Of a stretch of 64,000 nt of DNA, positions 25,018 through 36,543 are shown piece by piece. How positions within the stretch are numbered: the stretch's first letter is position 1; every line of letters starts with the position of its first letter. The stretch is from Unio delphinus. Taxonomy: Eukaryota; Mollusca; Bivalvia; Unionida; Unionidae. Position numbers and translations under genes: made by a program. The stretch is taken from NCBI GenBank assembly GCA_029339505.1, contig JAQISU010000132.1, positions 5,744,001 through 5,808,000 of the forward strand, in the 5' to 3' direction. The notes under the pieces were generated by a model. It had not been told where the DNA came from, did no database searches, and saw only the letters and a program-made list of their open reading frames with translations.

Positions 25018-26286
25018 CTATGATGCATATGCGTGTCTGCAAGTTCCTAAAAGCTTGTCTGTAATCATGGTGCCATTGATCACAGTATTGAAATATCTCT
25101 TGTTTTGTAACATATTTTCGCCCTTTATTTCCTTATTTTGTGTTTCAGACACAAGTCTTATCTGTGCTGTTATGATTCTATGGTCATAAACTAAGTAACA
25201 GAAAGAATACGAAAAAATCAACAAGTTTGTAAAACAAATATCAAAATATAAAATGAAGATTTAACAGGAGCTTACAATTTAATGAACTGAATCTAAAATA
25301 ATCTTAAAGCTCAAGTCCAAAATGATCGAATGTTCCAAATCAATTTCAGATCCACGAATTTAATGGTCTGCCAAAAGTCATGTTATATCAAATTGCCATT
25401 ATTCATAACTCCTTTGAATAAGCATTACACGTGTAGCCGATGTGATACGATATGATAATTGATAATTGTGACTCAGATACAATAATAATTATCGGTTCAT
25501 GTGAAACAAATTCCAAAAAAAAAGCAATACATTTGAAGTATCCAAAATTTGTATATTGATCTCCATTTTTAGGATTTCTTAGTTTTTCATAAATACTTGT
25601 TTCATGTTGGGGAGTCGGTGGAGAAATACTCCTCAGCCCTAATAGTTAGCCAGTTGCTATGGGCAAACGTTACATATTTCAGTGTTGATGAGATTGCAGG
25701 ATGGCTTTGTTTAATTTCATAATGATTTATTTCAGGCCAGAGCCACATAAGTTTTCTTCTTTTTATTTTTTAGTAGTCCCTATTAAATATAATTGTGTGG
25801 ATCGAATGTGTGAGTTCATGTGCAATATTTGTGATGGGGACGTAAATTGTGCTTTTTTAAAAAAAAGTAAATTATGCAATGGAATAATTGAGAATGGACT
25901 GTTACGTTGGCTGGAAACGCCTTATGTTGTTACTATGATGGTAAATATTGTGTAAAGTTACAGAGAAAACGAGGCTTGGGGTAGTGTAGGTAAAATAGTT
26001 ATTTGTATTTGAGTTCATGGGCGACTGCAGCATAGGGCATTGGGCGGCACGTGACCTCCCTGTGGAAATGTGTGTGCGTGTGTGTGTGTGTGTGTTGAGA
26101 AGTTTAATCATGAAAATGAAGCTGAAAATAGGTCACAAGCTTCTGTTCACAACACATAGTATGTACAAGGTTTTAGTTTCACACTGCTTGTGCACGGAAC
26201 TACGCAACTAATTCACCTAGCCATGACTGACTACCCCCTACCCCTGCAGAAAATCCCGCGGGTTCCCATGTTTGAGTTGTATACAG
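25014..26286. other. non-coding stretch with (TG)n at 26,070-26,095
   Basis: Short frames occur but none resembles a known protein or has supporting signals. Confidence 0.55.
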
Positions 26287-27379
26287 TAGTCTTTTCACGC
26301 AAAAAATGTTAATTTAATTAAAATGATCTGAAAGTTTGAGGTTTTTTGTTAATCAAACATAGTTGCTGCAACATTTCTTTTTTTAGTGCTACATGTCTGT
26401 GGCATGATGCCCCAGTGCTTACAATAAACTGCCACACGGCAGACATTGTAGCAATATGACTGACAAATTGTTAATTCTGCGCTAAAATTCTAAATCAAAT
26501 GACATCTTTCTCTTAAATGCTGAAATTGCAGATATTCGTAAAATTTTGGATGTCCCTCTTTAATTAAGGGCAAATATTTCTTACCTAAGCCTGAGAAAAA
26601 GACCATGCCGTTGTTTTGCTTTGGCAATAACCACGATGCATTAAAAGCCTGTATACAATTACCTAACTGCTTACCTAACCTATACAATTACCTAATTGCT
26701 TACCTAACCTATACAATTACCTAACTGCTTACCTAACCTATACAATTACCTAACTGCTTACCTAACCTATACAATTACCTAACTGCTTACCTAACCTATA
26801 CAATTACCTAACTGCTTACCTAACCTATACAATTACCTAACTGCTTACCTAACCTATACAATTACCTAACTGCTTACCTAACCTATACAATTACCTAACT
26901 GCTTACCTAACCTATACAATTACCTAACTGCTTACCTAACCTATACAATTACCTAACTGCTTACCTAACCTATACAATTACCTAACTGCTTACCTAACCT
27001 ATACAATTACCTAACTGCTTACCTAACCTATACAATTACCTAACTGCTTACCTAACCTATACAATTACCTAACTGCTTACCTAACCTAATTGCTTAAAAT
27101 GCTTCCAAAATCAAATGTAACATACAGTTGATTTTAGTATCTAAGTTAAACAACAAAAGATTTTCTATTTTTTTTGGGAGGGGCCATGCCTTGATCTGTC
27201 CCAAGATTACAGCTGTTTAGAACTACGTGGATGCCCCCTCCTAACTGTATGGTTACCTAGAGGCGTTATTTTCTATTTTAAGAGTCTGTATTTGGTGGAG
27301 TTTCTTATTTTCCTTACAGGCCCAAACTTTAGGTGCTGGGATCTAAATTCAATACTGCACTCCTCTCCAGACATTAGTT
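26287..27379 (+). mobile_element. composite repeat segment carrying a 29-bp satellite, copy 2
   Basis: Matches 7,342-8,528 in order and orientation: left part, headless SINE-B body (26,388-26,495), satellite (26,652-27,096) and right part (to CCAGACATTAGT). The flanks on both sides differ from copy 1, which argues for a discrete repeated unit. Confidence 0.65.
26652..27096. repeat. 29-bp satellite array, about 15 units
   Basis: Same unit as 7,807-8,250. It is more homogeneous here: most units read CTAACTGC. Confidence 0.95.
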
Positions 27380-27923
27380 TATTGACTATATCTCGGTAAC
27401 GGCTTGGAATATTTTAACAGAGTTTGCTGCGGCGTGTCGGGCTCGACAAGCCTTATTTGCTGTTGTGACCGTTTTGATCGCAAATCCTCCTTTGCCATCA
27501 TTTTAGCTATAAAAAAAACCGGTAATTTTTCTAAGACAAAGTGGCAGAACATCTCACTTGCACTGTTTTTCGATGTGCATGAATAAAATGATACAAGGAA
27601 TTGTTGAATATAAAGTAAATTTTATGCATACATGTATAATGTGGCCTTATAAGTAAGCAGAATGATATATAACTTAAATCAGGTGTAATAATATATATTA
27701 TAAAATTATATTATAAAATTTGTTATTGGAAAAGAATATAAAATTGGCATGTGTAACAGCTCAATTAATCAAACTATATATCAGCAATACATAAATTAGC
27801 ATTAGTCACCATTAATGTCCAAAATATACATGAATAACTTAATGCTATGGTTAGAATTTCAAACATTCATATTTCAAATCTTAAATGACTGCCATCACTA
27901 CATACTAGAATACACAGGAATCA
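27380..27923. other. AT-rich non-coding stretch
   Basis: Nothing recognisable. Confidence 0.55.
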
Positions 27924-27931
27924 ATTAACTA

Positions 27932-28088
27932 CAGCGACGGATTAAGCACCGTGGAGGCCCATAGGCAGTCAAACTTTTGGGGCCCCAGACCCACGGTCAC
28001 GGTCTCATAGGGGCCACTGATGGGGCCCATAAAAGTCGCGGGGCCCATAGGCAGTTGCCTACTCTGCCTAATGGGTAATCCGGGACTG
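27932..28088. mobile_element. hAT-type MITE, 157 bp, with 8-bp target duplication
   Basis: The element is GC-rich and has short imperfect terminal inverted repeats (CAGCGACGGATTA at the left, CAGTCCCGGATTA read inward from the right). It is flanked by ATTAACTA on both sides (27,924-27,931 and 28,089-28,096). Eight-base duplications and CAG termini are hallmarks of hAT elements. The inside repeats GGGGCCC/GGCCCATAGGCAG words and has no coding capacity. It sits just 3' of zinc-finger gene C. Confidence 0.82.
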
Positions 28089-28161
28089 ATTAACTACATT
28101 ATTCACACGTGTGTGACTGTCACTTGTGTTACGTTTCTTGTAAACTTAGAATACACAGGAA

Positions 28162-29130
28162 TTAACTAACTACATTATTCACATGTGTGTGACTGTCACT
28201 TGTGTGTATCTTTATATGTCTTGACAGGTGACTGCTTTGACTAAATGCTTTCCCACATGCTTCACATTTGTACGGCTTTTCGCCAGTGTGTATCATCAAG
28301 TGTCTGTACAAATTCGTATTCTGGCTAAATAATTTCCCGCATTTTTCACATTTGTATGACTTTTCACCAGCGTGTGTCCTCAAGTGCATAAACAAATTAG
28401 AGTTCTGACTGAAACATTTCCCACATATTTCACATTTGAATGGTTTAATACCAGTGTGTATCCTCATGTGTGCTGATAAAAGAGAGCTGTGGCAAAACAA
28501 TTTCTCACATATTCCACATTTGTATGAGTTACCACATGTATGTATCCTGGCATGGTTTAACAATGTAGAATTATATCTATATGCTTTTCCACATATTTCA
28601 CATTTACATGGTTTCTCACCAGTGTGTTTCTTCAAATGTTCCAATAATTTCGAGTTCACACTGAACAATTTTCCACATGCTTCACAACTGTATGCTTGGT
28701 CCCCAGTGTGTATTTTCATGTGCATGGACAAACTAGAGTTCTCAGTAAATAATTTCCCGCATATATCACATATGAAAGGCTTCTTTCCCGTGTGTATCCT
28801 TGTGTGTCTGGCCACATTAGATCTAATGCTGAATGATTTCCCGCACGTCTCACACTTGTATGGTTTGTCACCTGTGTGTATCCTCGTATGTCTTGACAAA
28901 TCACTGCTCCGACTATACCCTTTCCCACATGTTTCACATTTATATGGTTTATCACCAGTGTGCATCCTCATATGTACTGATAAACTCGAGATATACCTAA
29001 ACAATTTACCACAGATTTCACACTTGTGTGGATTTTCTTCAATGTGTAACCTCATGTGTTCCGATAAAGGCTGCCTTCGGCTAAACAATTTTTCACATAT
29101 TTCACATTTGAACGATTTTTTTATTTCCAT
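28162..29130 (-). CDS. C2H2 zinc-finger protein C (11 fingers)
   Basis: 322 residues: a short basic start, 11 complete C2H2 fingers with TGDKPY/TGEKPY-type linkers, and a short tail. Some linkers diverge (IEENPH, TCGNSY). It is related to genes A, B and D but outside the A/B duplication, and the non-coding flanks are unlike theirs. The start codon is close to an acceptor-like TTTTCATAG. The last ~45 bases of the gene and adjacent DNA are present again at about 28,089-28,130, so the 3' end is tandemly duplicated, with the MITE beside it. The long plus-strand frame here is an antisense shadow of the finger repeats. Confidence 0.92.
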   Translation of the reverse strand: MEIKKSFKCEICEKLFSRRQPLSEHMRLHIEENPHKCEICGKLFRYISSLSVHMRMHTGDKPYKCETCGKGYSRSSDLSRHTRIHTGDKPYKCETCGKSFSIRSNVARHTRIHTGKKPFICDICGKLFTENSSLSMHMKIHTGDQAYSCEACGKLFSVNSKLLEHLKKHTGEKPCKCEICGKAYRYNSTLLNHARIHTCGNSYKCGICEKLFCHSSLLSAHMRIHTGIKPFKCEICGKCFSQNSNLFMHLRTHAGEKSYKCEKCGKLFSQNTNLYRHLMIHTGEKPYKCEACGKAFSQSSHLSRHIKIHTSDSHTHVNNVVS

Positions 29131-29403
29131 TTTAGTTATTTCTATGAAAATGTTATGTTATTAACAATGTATTGTTTATCAAAGTAAGTTAATGCGAGGA
29201 GAGTATTAAATCTGGACAATTTATACCATTGTTAGTAGCTTCCAGCGATATCGATGATATGGTATTTCAAGTTTTCGGTATTTTTCTGCATAGCGCCACC
29301 TACTGTGTGCTAATATACGCTGCACGCATACAAGTTACTAGTTCTGCATAACCGGTTGATTTCCTGGAGATGTCGGGATTGCTGGCGAGTACACTATTGA
29401 CTT

Positions 29404-29640
29404 TGTTGTTGTAGGGTTTAACGCCATTTTCCAGCACATGATAGGCTATACATGGCGGCCTGTATGGTGGAGGAAGAAGTCGGGAAAACCCCAGAAAGAA
29501 GCACCTACGCACGAGAAGCTGCTGGCAATCATTTCTCACATACACTGGCCGAATCCGAGACTCGAACCCACGCAGCCAGATGTGATATGGCAGTGATCCG
29601 TAACGGAGAGTGCTTAGACCACGCGGCTACTCGGGGCCCT
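29404..29640 (-). mobile_element. tRNA-derived SINE, family SINE-A
   Basis: Minus-strand copy with a clear head (GGTTCGAGTC on the minus strand; CCGCGTGGTCTAAGCAC A box) and a TTGTTGTAGGGTTTAACG end at 29,404. Confidence 0.87.
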
Positions 29641-31609
29641 CAATACACTACTGTAACAATGAACCCAAGCAGCAACGAGGGCGAACAGACCTTTTACTCG
29701 AACGTCATAAACCTAAAATAAAAACTTCCTACGAAAATGACAAATATAATGTCATTAACGTCAAACCCAAGCCTCTAACTGTAGGAGAGTTTCTCTAATT
29801 GGGTCAGTTTATTTTTTACTTTGCCTTTTTTCGTTTTTTCCCTGCAAATTTTATTTTTAAAAAAATTAGGGGCACTAGACAGATACCCCCTACCACCACT
29901 ACAACCAATTTACCCCTCCCCCAGAAAAAAAAAGAGCAAAAAAAGTGTTGTTTTTTTTGTGAGATTGTAACTTCCGAAAGTGTTGGTACTATTTTATAAA
30001 ATAAAGTTTCCCCAAAAGTGTATTTCCTTCATTTTTTGCGTGGTATTTATGCCTTAGTGTTATCTAAATGGTGACTTCTCTGTACTAGTTGTTTACCCTA
30101 GTCAGGGAACACTTCCCTTGCTAATAGAATGTGATATTTGTCATAGCTCCCCTGTCCCATGTTTACTTTGTGTGTCGTGCTATATTGTATGTGTGCTATA
30201 TATTCAATCATGTTTTCTCCCCAGCTGTCCTGTCGTTATGTATTTGGACTTTATAGAGCCCATTATCTTTTATTTTCCATTTTAATGTTAACATTTTGAT
30301 GAGAAAGGGTGTGTGATCATTTGAAGGAAGAAATAAAATAGTCTTATTGTTTTAGGTGTGTGATCATACGCGTCTTTTCTCATACAATTTTATTCTGATC
30401 AAAGTGAGGCAGGGTAGTCTTGCTGTAGGGAGCCACATTTTAAAAATTTGAGTATGTTTCTCCTGCAGTAGACCTAAGTCAACAACTTCATTTGGTTATA
30501 TTTTTGCAAATAGTAAAGTTTCAAAAGATTATAATATAAAAAGGGGAAAAAATGGGAGAGTACAGCCAAAATTCTAAGCCAGTGTATGTTTATTGTTTGT
30601 CCATATAATGCATGTGAGATTTTCAGGAGTTTTTTCCCAATCCTTTTCACTTCACATGGCGCCATGTGACATAGGTCCGGGAAGTCTACGCCCCCTTCTT
30701 CGCTCACATACAGGTCTTTGTTTCTCTTTTATAAATTATCATGTTATAAGGAGTGTTGATTTTAAAAAAATCGAGTTATATAAAGAAAATATTGTTACCT
30801 AAGGTACACGTGGTTCAAAAGAGGAAGTATTTCTAGAAGAGAGAAGTTCTTTAACGTTGTTCCCTCCATCCATGGGGTGAGAGATGAGGCCCGGGGCTCC
30901 AGCCCGTATTTACCTTACACATCTCTATTTAGGCGTATGCCGAAGCATCATCCCTCAACCACCAGCCACCAACCCCGGGACGGATAAGAGTGTTGTTCAG
31001 GCTACTTCCCAATGGTGATCACCTGACCACAAGCTACCATCGTACTAGTAATAAATCCTGTAATTGTGAAATTTCCATCTAAATATAAAATATTTTCCTT
31101 CCTTTATCTATCTTATTTTCAATCTCCATGTTCATCTCTTTTCTTTCTTTATCTTTTTTTCATGCATTGTTTCATTACATGATGTTTTAATAAAGGGAGC
31201 CTTTTTGCACAGCGGACAATTTGGTGATACTCGAATTTTATGCCGTCTCACTGCCACCTCTCCTGTCCACCACGCATCGTGCATGTGTTTGAAGCAGAGG
31301 CTTTGTAAACGAACCCAATTGGGACCAGTGTTTCCATTCTCTGTCCCAATTTATTTCCCAGTGTTCTTGCTCAAGTTTGCATTTATGACTTTTGAGATAT
31401 CCTCCCTTATCCAGTTTCAAGTTTTATATAAGTCCAATAATTCTTTCTTATCTCTATATTTAACAAGTAAGATTTTTATGTCTCTAAATTTCCTCGGAAA
31501 ACATTGTACATTGCGTTTTATTTATCCGCCGGACGGACGTTTCATTGAGGTCGCGCCTGCTCTGTTGTTGTTATTATCCACATTTTTTTCATTATTATCT
31601 AACAATAAT
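29641..31609. other. non-coding stretch
   Basis: No gene is supported. A GC-richer patch at 30,860-31,010 is not assignable. The frame open from 31,205 runs into the unknown gene starting at 31,610, but its upstream part shows no protein-like features. Confidence 0.5.
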
Positions 31610-32215
31610 ATGGCACCAGCTATGGAATTTTATACAGCTCGAGACCGATTAGAGGCAATTTATAAAAACCTCCCCGTCCGTGATTCTGTTAGACAAGAAC
31701 TTCAGGAGTCTTGGGTTGATTATGCAGAAAGTACTAAACACCTATTTAAACCTTTTTCTGAAACAACTAAACCTCTTCTTCTTCAACTTAAAATGAAATA
31801 GCTGAGGAAACTGAGGAAACATCAAGACTTTAACAAAATCAAAAATTTGCTGTCATGTCCACAAACCGGTGAAGAACAAATTAAAGAATTGCGATCAAGA
31901 TTTAATGAAGATGCTTTAAGAACAATTGATGAAATTAAGGGAGAAGGCTTTCCAGTTTTTGTTGTTAAGACTTATGAAACGAGAAATAATTTACTAGAAC
32001 ACAGAAAATATATTAACAATCTACAACATTGATATGAACTTTATAAAATAAAGACTAAATATTTCGAATTTATAAAAAGTAGTGCATCTTATTTAGGTTA
32101 TATTGATGCGTTGACCGAAATATATGATAAATATGAAAAAGAAAAAGAAAAAGAACAAAAAAGAGGAAGAACAAAAACAGCAGAAAGCATATCTGATCTC
32201 GTTAAAAGAAATTAA
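31610..32215 (+). pseudogene. unknown gene 1 of an AT-rich compact cluster
   Basis: A single reading frame of about 201 codons from ATG (MAPAMEFYTARDRL) to TAA. It is interrupted by two in-frame stops, TAG at 31,799 and TGA at 32,030, with protein-like sequence continuing in the same frame after each. Persistence of frame across stops argues for a real former gene. The product would be helical and highly charged, with a lysine/glutamate-rich C-terminal coiled-coil-like part (DKYEKEKEKEQKRGR). I do not recognise the family. The next gene begins 42 bases downstream on the same strand. Confidence 0.5.
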
Positions 32216-32257
32216 CTGATTCATTTATTCCCGGAAACTACGATAAATTCAAAAACT

Positions 32258-32611
32258 ATGAGCGATTATCAATTAGCTAATTATACTGCCTATGGTTCTA
32301 ATCGATCTGCTGATTTACTACCAGAATATAAACTTTTGGGGACTACTAATTATTGTAAAACAAGTTTTCAACTTTATCGTAACATTCGTAAATTTAGCGA
32401 GAAAGATAGCTATGAATGTGTTGTGTCGTTTTGGTGCATAAATATACCAATAAATGATGGAAATAATACAAATACGTACATATTCTTAAAAGGCAGTTTA
32501 ATCATTGCAAATTTCACCCTCTTCTAAATCATCCTCTCCACGACAATTACATGAAATTACAACTTTTCAAAACTCCTTTCTGAAGAACACCAACTCGCTA
32601 AATTAAAAAAA
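32258..32611 (+). pseudogene. unknown gene 2 of the cluster
   Basis: About 117 codons in one frame from MSDYQLANYTAYGSNRSADL to a lysine-rich end (EEHQLAKLKK). In-frame stops occur at 32,525 and about 32,552. The composition is beta-rich and aromatic, as in small structural proteins, but no homology is evident to me. The next start (MASRIFGKEYNGRY) is 16 bases downstream, which is virus- or operon-like spacing rather than animal-gene spacing. Confidence 0.45.
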
Positions 32612-32627
32612 TAAATTTATACCTATA

Positions 32628-32924
32628 ATGGCTTCGCGTATCTTTGGTAAAGAGTATAATGGTAGATATTTGCGGAATTTTTTCCTCTAAACAATTAACG
32701 GAATACCACACGAAAATATAAATAGTCATTAGTGATGAAATATCCGAATTAATAAATCTTGCAAATGTAAATCAAAACGAAGTGGTTGTATTTCAAGATA
32801 AGCAATAAAAATTAAAAACGAGTAATCCTTCATTATAAAATATCATCGTTAGAATTAATGGAGTAACTGAAAACAGCATTGCCGTGTTTGATATTAATGG
32901 AAAAAACTACGATCCGGTGTTACT
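32628..32924 (+). pseudogene. unknown gene 3 of the cluster
   Basis: It begins MASRIFGKEYNGRYLRNFF. Protein-like sequence then continues in the next frame from about 32,680 (ISELINLANVNQNEVVVF, then RINGVTENSIAVFDINGKNY) with stops at about 32,719, 32,809 and 32,845. At least one frameshift separates the two parts. The family is not recognised. It may be one gene with the following block. Confidence 0.4.
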
Positions 32925-33242
32925 ATGTCAAAAATATCGGATAGTGATAAAACGAATGGTTCTCTCAATATCACTAGTTTTAAAATTACTGGTCTTGGAG
33001 AATTAGAATCAAATTATAACGCTGTAATGAAGAAATAAGTCGACGATGAAAACCTCCCAATGACGAACTCGTTAACAAAAATCAATAGTGAAGTAATCGA
33101 TCTTATATCTGATCAAACTGATCACATAAACATGTTCATGCGTTTTCGTAGAAACATGTATGATTTTTTTTTTTTTGGGGGGGGGGATTCAGCAGTCGTT
33201 GATATTAAGGTCTCTTACATAAAAATATTACCGACAGTGTAG
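32925..33242 (+). pseudogene. unknown gene 4 of the cluster
   Basis: One frame from ATG (MSKISDSDKTNGSLNITSFK) through one in-frame TAA near 33,036 to a TAG at 33,240. Homopolymers T12 and G10 at 33,166-33,187 lie inside and are a likely shift point. The ITGLGELESNYN and SEVIDLISDQTDHIN segments look like genuine protein. No family is recognised. Confidence 0.4.
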
Positions 33243-33596
33243 TATATACAGTAACCACTGGACAAGTATTATAATCACCACTTAAAGAATCTATTCAATA
33301 ATCGCGCTGAGGCTGCCGGTATATAGAGGTTCTCAGCACTCGGTGTTACGGTATTTACAATATCTAATACAATAACACGGCGTTATTCTCTACATAATGA
33401 ACGTGACATGCTTGATCTGTTGCATTTACTGGATACTCTCCCAGTCTCGGTTTTTCTCGTTCGTCAAGTCGAATATCAAGTAGGTTTCCATGATAATTCT
33501 ATCCGTGGAGATGTTTGTCTTGGGTATTTTGCCCATGGGGTTATTGGAAATTTTGACATCAATATCACCGGTATCTTTATGTTGAATTTTAGGTAA
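33243..33596 (+). pseudogene. possible tail of the unknown cluster
   Basis: Coding-like sequence goes on in a shifted frame (RFSALGVTVFTISNTITRRY at about 33,330, then HNERDMLDLLHLLDTLP) and ends at 33,596. The opposite strand of the last part is also open (33,426-33,635), so the sense strand of this piece is uncertain. Confidence 0.3.
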
Positions 33597-33635
33597 AAAC
33601 GAATTTTTTTCTGTCACATATTGCACATTTTCCAT

Positions 33636-34279
33636 CTGTCACTGGGCATGCGCAATTTAATGTGAATAGAATATTAAAATAATGAAACAAAGAATAAAAA
33701 TAAGTTTTTATAGGAGATGGATGTAGAATACGTGGTTACTTTCAGGCTTTTTCAAAATGTTGTGTCTTGGTAATATGAGATTAATTTAATTCCTTTTCTA
33801 GATCATGACGTATCTATTTTTATTTGTTTTTATTAATGTCAAACACATCATTAAAATGTATTTGTTGTGATCGGGAACGTTGCACCCCAACAATAATTCG
33901 AGCAGAGTAATCTCACTTAAAAACACTGTAGTACCTGTTTCTGTGAATGTAAAATCTAACAATGCTCTCTGCGACAATGTATGATGCGCATGCCTAAAAA
34001 TTAAAGTTTAAGTTTATTTCACGAAACATTAAAATTGACTTTCGTGGAAGAAAAACAAACAATTTGTACCATGATATCAATAGGAAAGAACAGCCTCACT
34101 CATATGTGGGCGCTATGTATAAACTGTACAATTTTATTGTAGTAAAAGAAATGGACAGGGAACGCTTTCTGGTCAGCTTTCTGGTCAAATACTGACAAGC
34201 AATTAGCAATAAAACGATTGAAATATTGCAAAAAATGTTCAAATGCTGTTTTTTATATTGGCTTTTTGATAAAATATAG

Positions 34280-34340
<61 letters not shown>

Positions 34341-34782
34341 GTAAATCCTGCTGGCTTTGTATCAGTATAGATTGTCATACACGAACCATTTCACCTGCAT
34401 ATCATGATAAATCATTTGCAAACAGGAAGTACACGGTTATTCAACAATATGTCAGAACCTAGGATTCAAAAAATCTTACTGAATTCATCTGTTGAAGATC
34501 CCATTGTATCATACACTATTGGCTGTTATGAGTCACATTTGTTATATATATGGTCTTTCTTCCGATTTCTATATTTATTGTCATAGCAAGCAGTGTCTTT
34601 TATACACTTGTTTTTAAAATTCTTTTGCAGTTTAAAGCAGAAATACCATCGGACATAATTTCCTATTGATACTTGCATAAACCCGTTTATAGCTCTATAT
34701 TGACTTTCAAATACTTCCTTTTCCTGTCTGTTTCTTTTTTTAATTCATTATAAGTTCCACATATAACTCCAATATGTCGGAG
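33636..34782. other. non-coding stretch with (GA)n at 34,284-34,338
   Basis: No gene supported. Confidence 0.55.
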
Positions 34783-34982
34783 CTGTTGTTGTTGTTGTTA
34801 TAGGGTTTAACGCCATTTTTCAGCACACGATGGGCTATACATGGCGGCATGTATTAATGGTGGAGTAAGATCCCTGGACAAACCTTAGAAAGAACCACCG
34901 ACCCATGTGAAGCTACTGGCAAGCTTTCTCACATACCCACATTGGCCGAATGTGAGACTCGAACCCATGCAGAGGTGAGATG
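34783..34982 (-). mobile_element. SINE-A, 3' part, split by the Polinton
   Basis: Minus-strand SINE-A running from its AAC tail (34,783) to CAGAGGTGAGATG. The remaining head part is at 46,557-46,605, on the other side of the Polinton. The two halves share only the 6-bp duplicated GAGATG. Confidence 0.88.
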
Positions 34983-35398
34983 AGTAGAAATATGTGACGA
35001 TATGGCGTCAAGGGAAAATCCAGTCAAAAAGGGCTTGGTACCCTTTGGCGTCAAGATTTATAACGTCAAGGGAAATCCCAGTCAAAAAGGTCGTGGGACG
35101 ATATAGCGTCAAAACATAGTGGGACGATATAGCGTCAAGGGGAATTTAACATAGTGGGACTATATAGCGTCAAGGGGAATTTAACATAGTGGGACGATAT
35201 AGCGTCAAGGGGAATTTAACATAGTGGGACTGTATAGCGTCAAGGGGAATTTAACATGGGAACTATTTGGGACTATATAGCATCAAGGGAAATGTAACAT
35301 GGGGAATATTATTTGTATATGGGTCTGTCTAGCAGCGAGGGAAATGGAGGCAAAGAAAGCAAATATCTTTTCGAGGTATATGAGTGGCCCTGAAAAGG
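34983..35398 (+). repeat. Polinton left terminal inverted repeat (416 bp)
   Basis: Matches the inverted 46,211-46,556 from the terminus to GTGGCCCTGAAAAGG. It contains about four 35-bp sub-repeats (GATATAGCGTCAAGGGGAAT plus TTAACATAGTGGGAC) at 35,105-35,260. The right repeat has about two, which explains the 70-bp difference in length. Confidence 0.95.
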
Positions 35399-35405
35399 GC
35401 ATTTG

Positions 35406-36096
35406 GGTACTTCTTCTTCTTTTATTTTCTACTGTTGTTCCACAACCTTTTGATTTTACCAATGATTCCCTTTTTCTTCTTCATTTCGTCCTCGGGAATC
35501 CAGTCAGGATGTCCCATAGCTCTAAACTTCTCTTGTATCTTTATCCAATTGTAATTTAATCTTTCAAATTCCTCTTCTTTTTGTTTTCATTGTCCTTTCT
35601 CTCCTTTCTCTCCTTACTCCAGTTATCTGTTATCTTCTTCACTTCTTCTAATAGCTCCTTTCTCATCAGTTCTTCAGATTTCTTGAGCTGGTCAAAACAA
35701 TTTTGGACATGGGGCCACTCTGTCAAGATATTATCCAAAAAGCACTTTACGTTTTCTACAATATCTATGACTTTCTTCAATGTCCCCACTCTAACATAGG
35801 GTGGGTTAATGCAGCCTCGTAACTTTTCGGCTTCTTCTTAAAGCATTCCTTCTAAGAGCTCCCTGGCTATTTTCAGTCTTTTTGCAATATCCAGGCTGTT
35901 CGTAAACTTCCATTATATATACAGTTTTTCCACTACATATTCCCCGTCTAATATCCAGAAATAGCTGTGTCTTAAATTGCTGAATAAAGTTGATGCTGTC
36001 ACCATCTTTTATGGTTTTTCCGTGGAATGGTTCTAATAGCCGACACTTGAGTATATAAATCTTAAGCACGGATGTGAAGAAAAACATCCCTTGCAC
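35406..36096 (-). pseudogene. Polinton-borne unknown coiled-coil protein, broken
   Basis: Three consecutive minus-strand frames (36,096-35,806; 35,789-35,556; then a shifted piece to about 35,407 containing NYNWIKIQEKFRAMGHPDW). The central part is rich in K and E with a heptad-like pattern (KKSEELMRKELLEEVKKI), so a coiled coil is likely. At least one stop and one frameshift are present. It is the last gene before the left inverted repeat. I do not recognise it. Confidence 0.45.
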
Positions 36097-36135
36097 TCAC
36101 TTTTCATATTATATGCTATTCACAAAACATACAAT

Positions 36136-36374
36136 CTATCATCCACACACGGGGAAGCACCAAAACAAACCACATAATTTATTATCCAATATCACACCAT
36201 CTACCATCCACACACGGGAAGCAGCCAAAAGCAAACCACATAATTTACTATTCAATATAACACCATCAACCATCCACACACGGGAAGCAGCCAAAACAAA
36301 CCACATAATTTACTATTCAATATCACACCATCAACCATCCACACACACGGGGAAGCAGCCAAAGCAAACCACAT
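36136..36374. repeat. ~65-bp tandem repeat, about 3.7 units, inside the Polinton
   Basis: The units contain CATCCACACACGGGAAGCAG, CCAAAACAAACCACATAATT and a TATCACACCATC segment. The array lies at the point where capsid-type genes would be expected and abuts the broken end of the next gene. Confidence 0.9.
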
Positions 36375-36543
36375 TTTGAAGAAAATCTTTGCCGTGAGTA
36401 AATGCGGCATCTTTTAAGTCGTGCAATCCTCGTGTCACCATCGGTTTCAAAACAGGGACCACGGAACGAAAGGCTGATTTAAACATATCTCCTAAACCAT
36501 GTCCTAGTTGTCGAGCGACTCCTCGATACACAGGATACATCAC
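36331..36543 (-). pseudogene. small Polinton protein, N-terminal remnant (capsid-associated candidate)
   Basis: The 70-codon frame begins MMYPVYRGVARQLGHGLGDM and continues with an amphipathic FKSAFRSVVPVLK segment. It then runs into the 65-bp repeats, so only the N-terminus survives. A glycine-rich start followed by an amphipathic helix is reminiscent of small capsid-associated, membrane-active proteins of Polintons and adenoviruses. That is a recollection of style, not a match I can prove. Confidence 0.35.

Noticed and set aside
28436..29164. 242-codon plus-strand frame opposite zinc-finger gene C, and similar antisense frames opposite genes A, B and D
   Set aside because: The 84-base periodicity of finger repeats keeps the antisense frame open; the protein is a repeat of HxPVC-type residues with no family.
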